A stretch of 64,000 bases of DNA, from contig NWBO01000151.1 in assembly GCA_002633275.1 (NCBI GenBank), forward strand, positions 124,001 to 188,000. The letters run 5' to 3'. Each line of letters starts with the position of its first letter. Position 1 is the first letter of the stretch. This DNA comes from Bacteroidales bacterium Phil12 (GTDB lineage Bacteria > Bacteroidota > Bacteroidia > Bacteroidales > P3). A model generated the notes under the pieces. It was not told the DNA's origin, did no database searches, and saw only the letters and a list, made by a program, of their open reading frames with translations. The position numbers were made by a program, and so were the translations under genes. Below are positions 1-7,535 of the stretch, in pieces.

Positions 1-858
1 TATCGTATTGTTCTAAGAGACCGCAAAGGCAATATCATTAAAGAATTGGACAAAGCACAAGACCCGTTCGACAATATCGATAACAAACCAATAATAACAA
101 TAGACTCCCTTATAGCAAAAGACGGCACGGTGTTATATACACGAATGATTAAGCCAAAAGACTTTAATCCAAACAAGAAATACCCTGTAATCGTCTATGT
201 ATATGGCGGCCCGCACGCACAGTTAATCACCGATTATTGGACAGCAGGTGCAGGCAACTTCTTACCATATCTTGCAACGCAAGGTTACATCGTTTGGACA
301 ATGGATTCAAGAGGCTCTGCCAATAGAGGCTATGAGTTCGAGAGCGCAATATGGCACAACTGCGGCACGAAAGAAATCGAAGACCAAATGTTAGGTATTG
401 AGTATTTGAAATCCTTGCCTTATATCGACAGCGAACGTATTGGTGTCGATGGTTGGTCTTACGGCGGCTTTATGACATTGGGTATGACGTTGAGAAATCC
501 TGGCGTATTCAAGGTTGCAACAGCCGGCGGCCCTGTCATTGATTGGAAATGGTACGAAGTTATGTACGGCGAACGCTATATGGGAACTATGCAAGACAAC
601 CCGGAAGGTTACAAGAACGCTTCCATACTTTCTTATATAGACAATATGGCTGAGGGTACTCATATCCTTGTTATGCAAGGCTACCAAGACAACACCGTTG
701 TGCCACAACATTCTTTGGAGTTTATACGCCTATGCGTTGAAAAGAAAAAACCGGTTGATTACTTTATGTACACCAACCACGAACACAATGTAAGGGGCAA
801 AGACCGTGTAGAATTGTACAAAAAAATCTTTAACTACTACGAAGATTATTTGAAATAA
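1..858 (+). CDS. DPP4-like S9 prolyl peptidase, C-terminal part
   Basis: The reading frame is open from base 1, so only the last 285 residues are seen and the propeller domain lies outside the window. The visible part is the alpha/beta-hydrolase domain of the S9B (dipeptidyl peptidase IV) family, which cleaves dipeptides, usually after proline, in the periplasm. The nucleophile elbow GWSYGG places the catalytic Ser at visible residue 153. The Asp is in QGYQDNTVVP (about 230) and the His in NHEHNVRG (about 262), so the triad is complete. The protein ends FNYYEDYLK. Two other S9 peptidases occur in this window (4265-6775 and 25167-27263). The family call is firm; substrate specificity is inferred. 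Confidence 0.93.
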   Translation, partial: YRIVLRDRKGNIIKELDKAQDPFDNIDNKPIITIDSLIAKDGTVLYTRMIKPKDFNPNKKYPVIVYVYGGPHAQLITDYWTAGAGNFLPYLATQGYIVWTMDSRGSANRGYEFESAIWHNCGTKEIEDQMLGIEYLKSLPYIDSERIGVDGWSYGGFMTLGMTLRNPGVFKVATAGGPVIDWKWYEVMYGERYMGTMQDNPEGYKNASILSYIDNMAEGTHILVMQGYQDNTVVPQHSLEFIRLCVEKKKPVDYFMYTNHEHNVRGKDRVELYKKIFNYYEDYLK

Positions 859-861
859 GCG

Positions 862-955
862 TTTAACGACTTAAAATATAAACATTACGGCTTGATTGCG
901 GTGTTTGACGGTTTGAATTTCTTTTTTGGAAAACTTAACTTCAAACACCGCAACG
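862..955. repeat. Possible degenerate 21-bp phased array with hairpin
   Basis: The spacer between the peptidase and ribE reads as four 21-nt segments, with GTTTAACGACTT and GTTTGACGGTTT recurring 42 nt apart. It contains a perfect 13-bp inverted repeat (896-908 with 941-953, loop 32 nt). No T-run follows, so it is not a classical terminator. It resembles the phased arrays elsewhere in the window but is more degraded. Confidence 0.4.
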
Positions 956-991
956 CCAAATAACAAAACAATTAACAAACAAAACAAACTT

Positions 992-1603
992 ATGTTCACA
1001 GGAATTATAGAAAAAACAGCCAAAGTCGTAAATATAGAACAAGAAGGCACAAATTTTCATTTTACATTGCAGTGCGATATAGCCAAAGATTTACATATTG
1101 ACCAAAGTTTCGCTCACGACGGCTGCTGCCTTACGGTTGTAAAGATTGATAAACAAAGCTCGACATACGTTGTTACGGCTATGAAAGAGACGATGATGCG
1201 AACCAATCTTGGCAAATGGCAAATTGGCGACGAAGTAAATGTGGAAAGAAGTATGCCACAAGACGGTCGTTTTGACGGACACATCGTTCAAGGCCACGTA
1301 GATACCACCGCCGTATGCACCAAAATCATAGACGAAAACGGCTCTTGGCGTTATTATTTCACCTACAACGATAGCGAGCGTGTGCAACCTACCGTTGAAA
1401 AAGGCAGTATCTGTGTCAATGGTGTGTCCTTAACCGTTGTCGATAGCCAAAACGATATGTTTTCCGTCTCAATCATACCTTACACCCAACAGCACACAAA
1501 TTTCCATAACTTCAAAGTGGGTACGACAGTCAATATCGAATTTGATGTTATCGGCAAATATATCGCTCGCTTGATGCAACAATATATGCCTATTAGCAAA
1601 TAA
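992..1603 (+). CDS. ribE: Riboflavin synthase, alpha subunit
   Basis: A 203-residue protein beginning MFTGIIEK, the standard start of riboflavin synthase, which converts two 6,7-dimethyl-8-ribityllumazines into riboflavin and a pyrimidinedione in the cytoplasm. Two lumazine-binding repeats are visible, the first from residue 1 and the second from about residue 95 (VQGHVDTTAVC). The frame is open 22 codons further upstream to 926, but that extension (MENLTSNTATPNN...) is unlike the family, so ATG 992 is chosen. hflX follows after 28 nt and may be cotranscribed. No FMN riboswitch is apparent upstream. Length and both repeats fit the family. Confidence 0.95.
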   Translation: MFTGIIEKTAKVVNIEQEGTNFHFTLQCDIAKDLHIDQSFAHDGCCLTVVKIDKQSSTYVVTAMKETMMRTNLGKWQIGDEVNVERSMPQDGRFDGHIVQGHVDTTAVCTKIIDENGSWRYYFTYNDSERVQPTVEKGSICVNGVSLTVVDSQNDMFSVSIIPYTQQHTNFHNFKVGTTVNIEFDVIGKYIARLMQQYMPISK

Positions 1604-1631
1604 CCCCACCGCCTAACACAACAACTTCTCG

Positions 1632-2807
1632 ATGGAAGAAATACAAGACAGATGCGTAACCGTTTTCGTTCAAACTCCTTATTTGAGCGACGAAGCATTG
1701 CAGGATTATATTTATGAACTTAATTTTTTGATTACAACTCTTGGTGCAATAAGCATCAAAAGTTTTTCTCAAAGACTGCCGCAGACGGATTCTCGTACAT
1801 ACGTTGGAAGCGGCAAGTTGCAAGAGATAAAAACATATATCGATGCCAACGATTTGCAATACGTGGTCTTTGATGACGAACTATCACCCGCACAACTGCG
1901 AAACATAGAGTCCGTTTTGCATTGCAATGTCCTTGATAGAACACAGGTGATACTTAATATCTTTGCTCTTCACGCCTCAACCGCACACTCCAAAGTCCAA
2001 GTCGAACTCGCTCAATACAGATACCTTCTTCCACGCCTTAAACGTATGTGGAGCCACCTTGACAGACAAAAAGGCGGTCTTAATATGCGTGGTCCGGGAG
2101 AGACACAAATAGAGACAGACAGGCGAATTGTTCTTAGTAAAATCTCATTGTTGAAACAAAAACTCGTTGAAATCGATAAACAAAAGACACTACAACGCAA
2201 GAATCGTCAGCAACTCGTTCGCGTTGCCCTCGTGGGTTACACCAATGTAGGCAAATCTTCGCTTCTTAACCTGCTTTCCAAAAGCGATGTCTTGGCAGAA
2301 AACAAACTCTTCGCCACTCTTGACACCACCGTGCGTAAAGTTGTAATCGAAAACCTACCGTTTCTATTGACTGACACCGTAGGTTTTATTAGAAAGTTGC
2401 CCGAAACCTTACTCGAAAGTTTCAAAAGCACGTTGGACGAAGTAAGACAAGCGGATTTGTTGGTGCATGTCGTAGATATTTCCCACCATGATTTTGAACA
2501 TCAGATTGACGAAGTAACCCGAACTCTTAACGAAATAGGTGCAGGCGACAAAGAAACGATAATAGTATTCAACAAGACCGACGCCTACACATACACTCAG
2601 AAAGAAGAGGACGACTTAACGCCAATCGAAAAGTTTAATTTCACTCTTGATGACTGGAAACGCACATACTACAACCACAACTCCCACCCCACCGTCTTTA
2701 TCTCGGCAAAGAATAAAGATAATATTGAAGAACTCAAACAGACACTTTACAATAAAATCAAAGTAATTCACTCCAAAATCTACCCTTACAACAATTTCTT
2801 ATATTGA
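1632..2807 (+). CDS. hflX: GTPase HflX
   Basis: A 391-residue HflX/Obg-type GTPase. HflX proteins bind the 50S subunit and split stalled ribosomes. The N-terminal HflX domain contains TYVGSGKLQEI and the linker GPGETQIETDRR. The G domain starts near residue 197 with the P-loop GYTNVGKSSLLN, then DTVGFIRKLP (G3) and FNKTD (G4). The length is normal for the compact Bacteroidota form. It lies 28 nt after ribE. A 670-bp non-coding stretch with a repeat array follows, so it probably ends the transcript. Confidence 0.95.
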   Translation: MEEIQDRCVTVFVQTPYLSDEALQDYIYELNFLITTLGAISIKSFSQRLPQTDSRTYVGSGKLQEIKTYIDANDLQYVVFDDELSPAQLRNIESVLHCNVLDRTQVILNIFALHASTAHSKVQVELAQYRYLLPRLKRMWSHLDRQKGGLNMRGPGETQIETDRRIVLSKISLLKQKLVEIDKQKTLQRKNRQQLVRVALVGYTNVGKSSLLNLLSKSDVLAENKLFATLDTTVRKVVIENLPFLLTDTVGFIRKLPETLLESFKSTLDEVRQADLLVHVVDISHHDFEHQIDEVTRTLNEIGAGDKETIIVFNKTDAYTYTQKEEDDLTPIEKFNFTLDDWKRTYYNHNSHPTVFISAKNKDNIEELKQTLYNKIKVIHSKIYPYNNFLY

Positions 2808-3039
2808 TTTTTTAATTCATTCGCCTACACATTCTATTCTACACTCTGCCATTTTTAACTTTGCTACCTAAACATAAAACTTCGTTCTTTGAGATATGAA
2901 TTTTTTATATTGTGTTAAACACTTTAATTTGTAGTTATGCATTTCTTTGGCTTGATTTTCAGCTTTATAAACTGAATTTCAAGCCTTTTTCTTTGATATT
3001 TTTATTTTCTAACCTCAACTTTTTATTCTTTCGTTTGAT

Positions 3040-3205
3040 GTTTGCGTCTAAATCGCTACAACTTTCATCTAAATCCCGAGAGTTTGCGTCTAAATCGCTG
3101 ATATTCGAGAGGTCGAAATGCGCTTTTCACTTTCACGTTTCTCAACGGTTTAGACGAAAGTTGTAGCGATTTAGACGAAAGTTCCAACGATTTAGACAAG
3201 AACTG
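3040..3205. repeat. 21-bp phased array with long inverted arms (TTTAGACGA type)
   Basis: This lies in the 670-bp gap 2808-3478. Left units carry GCGTCTAAATCGCT and right units carry AGCGATTTAGACGAAAGTT, each recurring at 21 bp. The left arm 3044-3075 and right arm 3147-3178 are complementary at 30 of 32 positions around a loop of about 71 nt. A separate direct repeat, GAGAGGTCGAAAT, occurs at 3107-3119 and 3437-3449. Open frames across it (7-residue repeats such as FASKSLQ) are artefacts of the 21-bp period. I see nothing else in the gap apart from the rsmG promoter box. Confidence 0.8.
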
Positions 3206-3368
3206 CAAGCGGTAGCATAAGAAACTAAGGCAACAAAACGCTTTGTTAAGTTTATCAGTTAAGAATTGCAAGCCAAAGAAAGCATTATCAAAGTTATCAA
3301 AAAGAGGTTACAGAATGTGGCAAAAAAGTTTTTGAATAGTAGGATTTTGGTGCAGAGGATTTTTTTTG

Positions 3369-3376
3369 TATTTTTG
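3369..3376 (+). promoter_or_regulatory. Bacteroidota -7 box (TATTTTTG), likely rsmG promoter
   Basis: TATTTTTG fits the TAnnTTTG -7 consensus and lies about 105 nt upstream of the rsmG start. It is followed by CAAATC, as at other promoters in this window. Confidence 0.5.
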
Positions 3377-3481
3377 CAAATCATAAAAATTTACAAGACA
3401 AAGAAAGAAAATTTTCAATTAATAAAAGCAGAGTAAGAGAGGTCGAAATAAAAATTTCAAGAGAGTAAAATAAAAAAAGTG

Positions 3482-4123
3482 ATGAATACGGAGCAAACAG
3501 AATATATAAAATCACAGTTTAAAGATATTGAGGCAAAACAATTGGAACAATTGGCATCGCTTTGCAGTCTATACAAGGATTGGAACAGCAAAATAAATGT
3601 GATTTCTCGAAAGGATATAGATAATATCTTCGTTCATCATATTCTTCATTCACTCGCAATAGCGAAAGTTATACGCTTCAAGGACAATACTTCCGTACTT
3701 GATGTCGGTACCGGCGGCGGCTTTCCCGGTATTCCCCTTGCGATAATGTTCCCAAACGCAAAATTTCATTTGATTGACCGAATTGCAAAGAAGATTAAAG
3801 TGGTTAATGCAATAAAAGATGCCTTGCAGTTAAACAATGTCGTGGCAGAACAATTGCCATGTGAGGAGGATAAAGAGCAATATGAGTTCATAGTTTCAAG
3901 AGCCGTTACCAACCTTAATGATTTTATGAAAATGACCAAAAACAAAGTAACCAACAAATGTAATAATGAGTTGAAAAACGGCATTCTTTACCTTAAAGGC
4001 GAGGATGTGTGCCAAGAACTCATAGGTTTCAAAGGCAAATATACATTATATAATGTACGTGATTTGTTCGATTACGAGTTTTTTGACACTAAACGCATAC
4101 TGTATATTCCGCAATGCAGGTAA
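3482..4123 (+). CDS. rsmG: 16S rRNA (guanine527-N7)-methyltransferase RsmG
   Basis: A 213-residue GidB/RsmG methyltransferase that uses S-adenosylmethionine to methylate N7 of G527 in 16S rRNA. The SAM-binding loop DVGTGGGFPGIPL is at about residues 74-86, followed by the acidic IDRIAKK segment and the SRAV motif typical of the family. A GTG directly precedes the ATG at 3482; the ATG is taken as the start. It is followed by a 21-bp array (4145-4262) and then the S9 peptidase. Confidence 0.93.
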   Translation: MNTEQTEYIKSQFKDIEAKQLEQLASLCSLYKDWNSKINVISRKDIDNIFVHHILHSLAIAKVIRFKDNTSVLDVGTGGGFPGIPLAIMFPNAKFHLIDRIAKKIKVVNAIKDALQLNNVVAEQLPCEEDKEQYEFIVSRAVTNLNDFMKMTKNKVTNKCNNELKNGILYLKGEDVCQELIGFKGKYTLYNVRDLFDYEFFDTKRILYIPQCR

Positions 4124-4144
4124 GGGCGATGCAGTTTCAAGAAA

Positions 4145-4262
4145 ATGATGTTTAACATCAGGAAAAGGAATATAATGATTAGGAAACCGGTGTTTAACAT
4201 CAGTTGAAAGAATATAATGATAAAAAAAAGAAATATTAATATCAGTAAAAAGAAATAAAAAG
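4145..4262. repeat. 21-bp phased array filling the leader of the S9 peptidase
   Basis: Cores GTTTAACATCAG recur 42 nt apart and alternate with TATAATGAT units, giving five consecutive 21-nt steps. The last unit reaches within a few bases of the next ATG (4265), so the array forms almost the whole 5' leader of that gene. The edge GAAAATGATGTTTAACATC matches the edge of the array at 6814-6920. Confidence 0.8.
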
Positions 4263-4264
4263 TT

Positions 4265-6775
4265 ATGAGAAAAATTTGTTTTTTTGCGGTGTTTATAATC
4301 TTGTTTTCAAGCGTTATCGCACAAAATGAAGACAAGACAACACCTATTTCAATGTTTAAGACGACCAAGTCTTATGGTTTTGATAAACCTTTAATGTTTG
4401 ATTCCATCGGAGCAAACGGTAAGAAGTTTTCTGCAAACGATTATCTTTGCGTTCCAAACGGCAAACAAGATATTGACCGCCTTAATGATATTGTTGCAAA
4501 CAATGGAGTTGTAACATTGGACAATAGCGGCAAAGATTTCACTTCGCAGACGCTGTATTTTACGATAAATACGGATAAATATGTGAATAGAAACATTGAA
4601 ATCAAAAGTAATGCGGCGTTTATTGTAAGCATTGACGGACAAAAAGCCGACGAGAAACTTGCTATGCAAAGCGAATGGGACTCTGCAACGGCCGTAACGA
4701 TTAAAAAGTCTTTGGAACCGGGCAATCATATTGTGGGCATAAGCGTTATGTGTGAGGGTAATAAAACGTATAAACTCTCCACAACATTGGATTTGCAGAA
4801 TAATGGAGAACTTCGTCCGACGATAGGCGATAATCGTTCGGGGCTGACCCTTCAAACTATGCTCTGCGGAGAAAATCCTTACCACACGTCGATTTCTGCT
4901 TCGGGCAAATATTATCTTGTTAAGTACTACGATACCGATACCAAAGGTTATAGTAAATATAGAATAGAAGTTCGTTCAAGCAATAACGACGAGATAATTT
5001 TCAAAGACGACAAGATAACTTCTTATGCGTGGATGCCGGTTTCGGATTTGTTGTATTATACCGAAAACAGCAAGGTTTTGACGCTAAATCCTGCGAGCGG
5101 AGAAAGAAAAGTGTTGATTGAGGATTTGAAAGATAACAGCACTGTTTCGTTTTTCGACAACGAGAAAGATTATATTCTATCTACGGTTATAAAGAACGAC
5201 AATACTTCGGGAGATTTACGCCGAATGTATATGCCCGATGACAGAATACCGGGTTGGAGAGACAGGACTACTCTTAGTCTTGTTAAGGATATGAACGCAC
5301 AACCTTTGTTCCATTCGCACAGTTCTACGTATCTTAATGATGTTTGTTCAAACGGAAACATTTTGTTTTCCATATCAAAAGACAATCCAACCAAACGACC
5401 ATTTACGTTTAACTCCATATTTGAGTACAATCCTGACACAAAGAAATTGGATACTTTGGTCTTTGAAGACGGATTTGTCAATTACGCACAATATCTTCAA
5501 GACAACGAAAACATTGTATTGGTGGCAAGCAACGAAGCCTTTAATTCCATCGGCTCAACTCTGAAAAAAGGACAGATACCTAACGCTTTCAATTATTCAA
5601 TATACATAATGAATTTGAAAACTAAGAAAATCACTCCCGTTGCCAAGAACTTCAATCCGTCGATTAACAGCATAATCGTTAGAAAGAACAATATCTATCT
5701 TACTTGTACAGACAAAGACTCTATAAATGTGTATCGCTACGACATAAACAAACAGACTTTTAATCTTTTGGATTTGGGCGTGGATATTGTCTTTTCGTTT
5801 GACGTATCAAAAGATGAGAAGACTTTTGTTTATTACGGCGAAAACTATAACAAACCTAAGAGAGTTTTCCGTGCCGTTGTGAATAACAACAACGAAGTTA
5901 AAACCACCGAAGTGTATTTTCCGAAAAAAGATGCTTTTGCTCAAATGGGTATAGGCAAAATGGAAACGTATTCATTCAAAATGCACGGCACGAATATAGA
6001 CGGCCGCCTTTATTATCCGACAAACTTTGACAAAACAAAGAAATATCCAATGGTTGTGTATTATTATGGAGGCTGTACGCCTACGGATAGAAGTTTTGAG
6101 ATGCGTTACTCTGCCTGGCTTTACACTCAACAAGACTATGTCGTTTATGTTATCAATCCTTCGGGAACTATTGGTTGGGGACAAGAGTTTGCTGCTCGAC
6201 ACGTAAATACTTGGGGAGACTTTACGGCTGATGAAATTATCGAAGGCGTTAAAAGAGTTTGCAAAGACCATTCGTTTATTGACAGCAAAAAAGTTGGCTG
6301 TATGGGTGCATCGTACGGAGGTTTTATGACACAGTACTTACAAACCAAGACAGATATTTTCGCAGCCGCTGTATCACACGCAGGTATCTCCAACATAACT
6401 TCATATTGGGGCGAAGGCTATTGGGGTTACTCTTATTCAGGTGCGGCTTCCGCCGATTCGTATCCTTGGAATAACCCTACGCTTTACACTCAGCACTCTC
6501 CGTTATTCAATGCTGACAAAATCAAAACGCCGTTATTGTTATTGCACGGCACATCGGACACCAACGTTCCTATTGGAGAGAGTATTCAGATGTATAATGC
6601 CTTGAAGATATTGGGTAAAGAAGTTGAGTTTATAACTGTTAAGGGCGAAAATCACGGTATTGTGGATTTCAATAAGCGTATGCAGTGGAACAACACCATA
6701 TATGCGTGGTTCGCTAAATGTCTTAAAGGCGACAGTTCTTGGTGGGACTCTATGTATCCGAAAGAAGAGTTTTAA
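4265..6775 (+). CDS. Secreted S9 family peptidase
   Basis: An 836-residue exported serine peptidase. Residues 1-20 (MRKICFFAVF...SSVIAQ) form a signal peptide with an A-Q type cleavage site. A long, poorly conserved propeller-like region follows, then a C-terminal alpha/beta-hydrolase domain from about residue 590. The triad is visible: Ser683 in GASYGGF, Asp765 in HGTSDTNVP and His797 in GENHGIV. It belongs to the prolyl oligopeptidase clan and probably trims peptides in the periplasm. Its leader is occupied by a 21-bp repeat array. It resembles the peptidase at 1-858 only in the catalytic domain. The exact S9 subfamily is uncertain. Confidence 0.9.
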   Translation: MRKICFFAVFIILFSSVIAQNEDKTTPISMFKTTKSYGFDKPLMFDSIGANGKKFSANDYLCVPNGKQDIDRLNDIVANNGVVTLDNSGKDFTSQTLYFTINTDKYVNRNIEIKSNAAFIVSIDGQKADEKLAMQSEWDSATAVTIKKSLEPGNHIVGISVMCEGNKTYKLSTTLDLQNNGELRPTIGDNRSGLTLQTMLCGENPYHTSISASGKYYLVKYYDTDTKGYSKYRIEVRSSNNDEIIFKDDKITSYAWMPVSDLLYYTENSKVLTLNPASGERKVLIEDLKDNSTVSFFDNEKDYILSTVIKNDNTSGDLRRMYMPDDRIPGWRDRTTLSLVKDMNAQPLFHSHSSTYLNDVCSNGNILFSISKDNPTKRPFTFNSIFEYNPDTKKLDTLVFEDGFVNYAQYLQDNENIVLVASNEAFNSIGSTLKKGQIPNAFNYSIYIMNLKTKKITPVAKNFNPSINSIIVRKNNIYLTCTDKDSINVYRYDINKQTFNLLDLGVDIVFSFDVSKDEKTFVYYGENYNKPKRVFRAVVNNNNEVKTTEVYFPKKDAFAQMGIGKMETYSFKMHGTNIDGRLYYPTNFDKTKKYPMVVYYYGGCTPTDRSFEMRYSAWLYTQQDYVVYVINPSGTIGWGQEFAARHVNTWGDFTADEIIEGVKRVCKDHSFIDSKKVGCMGASYGGFMTQYLQTKTDIFAAAVSHAGISNITSYWGEGYWGYSYSGAASADSYPWNNPTLYTQHSPLFNADKIKTPLLLLHGTSDTNVPIGESIQMYNALKILGKEVEFITVKGENHGIVDFNKRMQWNNTIYAWFAKCLKGDSSWWDSMYPKEEF

Positions 6776-6813
6776 GGATTTATAATTAAAAATAACGGGG
6801 GCAAAGTTAAGGA

Positions 6814-6920
6814 AAATGATGTTAAACATCAGTAAAATAGTTTCACTAATCATTTTACCAATGTTAAACACTGATAAAACGATTTGCCGTATTAAAACAA
6901 TGTATTAAAACATCAAAAAA
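6814..6920. repeat. 21-bp phased array (GTTAAACATC type)
   Basis: Five 21-nt steps starting GTTAAACATCAG, TTCACTAATCA, GTTAAACACTGA, TTGCCGTATTA and TTAAAACATCA. It sits between the S9 peptidase and the small gene at 7005, both on the plus strand. Confidence 0.8.
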
Positions 6921-6973
6921 CAGAAAAGGTAAAGATTTTTGGAAAATACATTGTTCAAATAAAAAGTTTTCTA

Positions 6974-6981
6974 TAACTTTG
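6974..6981 (+). promoter_or_regulatory. -7 box TAACTTTG for the 7005 gene
   Basis: TAACTTTG matches TAnnTTTG and is 24 nt upstream of the ATG at 7005. A TTG lies at a suitable -33-like distance upstream (in ACATTGTTC). Confidence 0.7.
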
Positions 6982-7004
6982 CCACCCGTAATTATTGGCG
7001 TAAT

Positions 7005-7421
7005 ATGACTAAACAAGATTTCTTAACACAGATTGATTATTGCAACCGATATAGTAAAGACAATGTAACGGTTCATCAATTGCACACATTTTTGAATGAG
7101 TTCTACGATATTATAATTCATTTCAAAAGAGAGATAACCATAGCGGCGTACTCCAAATCAAGAAGTGAAAAATTTGCGTTTCTATCAACGGAACTTATTA
7201 TTGAAAGTGCAAAAGCGTTGAGTAATATGGACTATCGCGGAGCATATAGCACGGACAACGAAAACGTTACTGCGTACTTAATCGGCAATATTCTTTCGAC
7301 ACTAAAAGATATTAACACATCGCTCAATAAGTTTCATTTCAACGCCAATCACATTTCTTTTGACAAAAACGAAAATCACAGCCAAAAAGTATTGAAACTT
7401 AAAGAATCTGTTAGTAAATAA
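7005..7421 (+). CDS. Hypothetical protein, 138 aa
   Basis: A small soluble protein of 138 residues that I do not recognise. It has no signal peptide or membrane segment. It is predicted mostly helical, with a segment VTVHQLHTFLNEFYDIIIHFKR near the N-terminus and a Lys/Asn-rich tail. A clear -7 box 24 nt upstream and ordinary codon use support a real gene. It stands alone between the S9 peptidase and gcvP. No function can be assigned. Confidence 0.75.
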   Translation: MTKQDFLTQIDYCNRYSKDNVTVHQLHTFLNEFYDIIIHFKREITIAAYSKSRSEKFAFLSTELIIESAKALSNMDYRGAYSTDNENVTAYLIGNILSTLKDINTSLNKFHFNANHISFDKNENHSQKVLKLKESVSK

Positions 7422-7465
7422 CACTTCGTAAGAAAGGAAACTAAGGCAGATAAAGTGAAACTTCG

Positions 7466-7473
7466 TAAATTTG
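7466..7473 (+). promoter_or_regulatory. -7 box TAAATTTG for gcvP
   Basis: TAAATTTG followed by CACAC fits the TAnnTTTG consensus. It is 63 nt upstream of the gcvP ATG at 7536. No glycine riboswitch aptamer is recognisable in the leader. Confidence 0.55.
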
Positions 7474-7535
7474 CACACATTCATAAAAAAGGAACGTATT
7501 AAATATTAATAATTAAAATACAAACATAATAAAAG

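Noticed and set aside
926-991. Extended ribE start
   Set aside because: MFTGIIEK at 992 is the conserved N-terminus; the upstream residues are low complexity.
859-991. FMN riboswitch upstream of ribE
   Set aside because: A hairpin exists but none of the conserved RFN helices or loops is recognisable.
3040-3205. CRISPR array
   Set aside because: Units are imperfect, step is 21 bp, there are no unique spacers of ~30 bp and no cas genes. The same holds for all other arrays in the window.
2912-3271. Two small open frames with SKSLQLSSK-type repeats on both strands
   Set aside because: They are by-products of the 21-bp (7-codon) period in non-coding DNA and have no start context or family.
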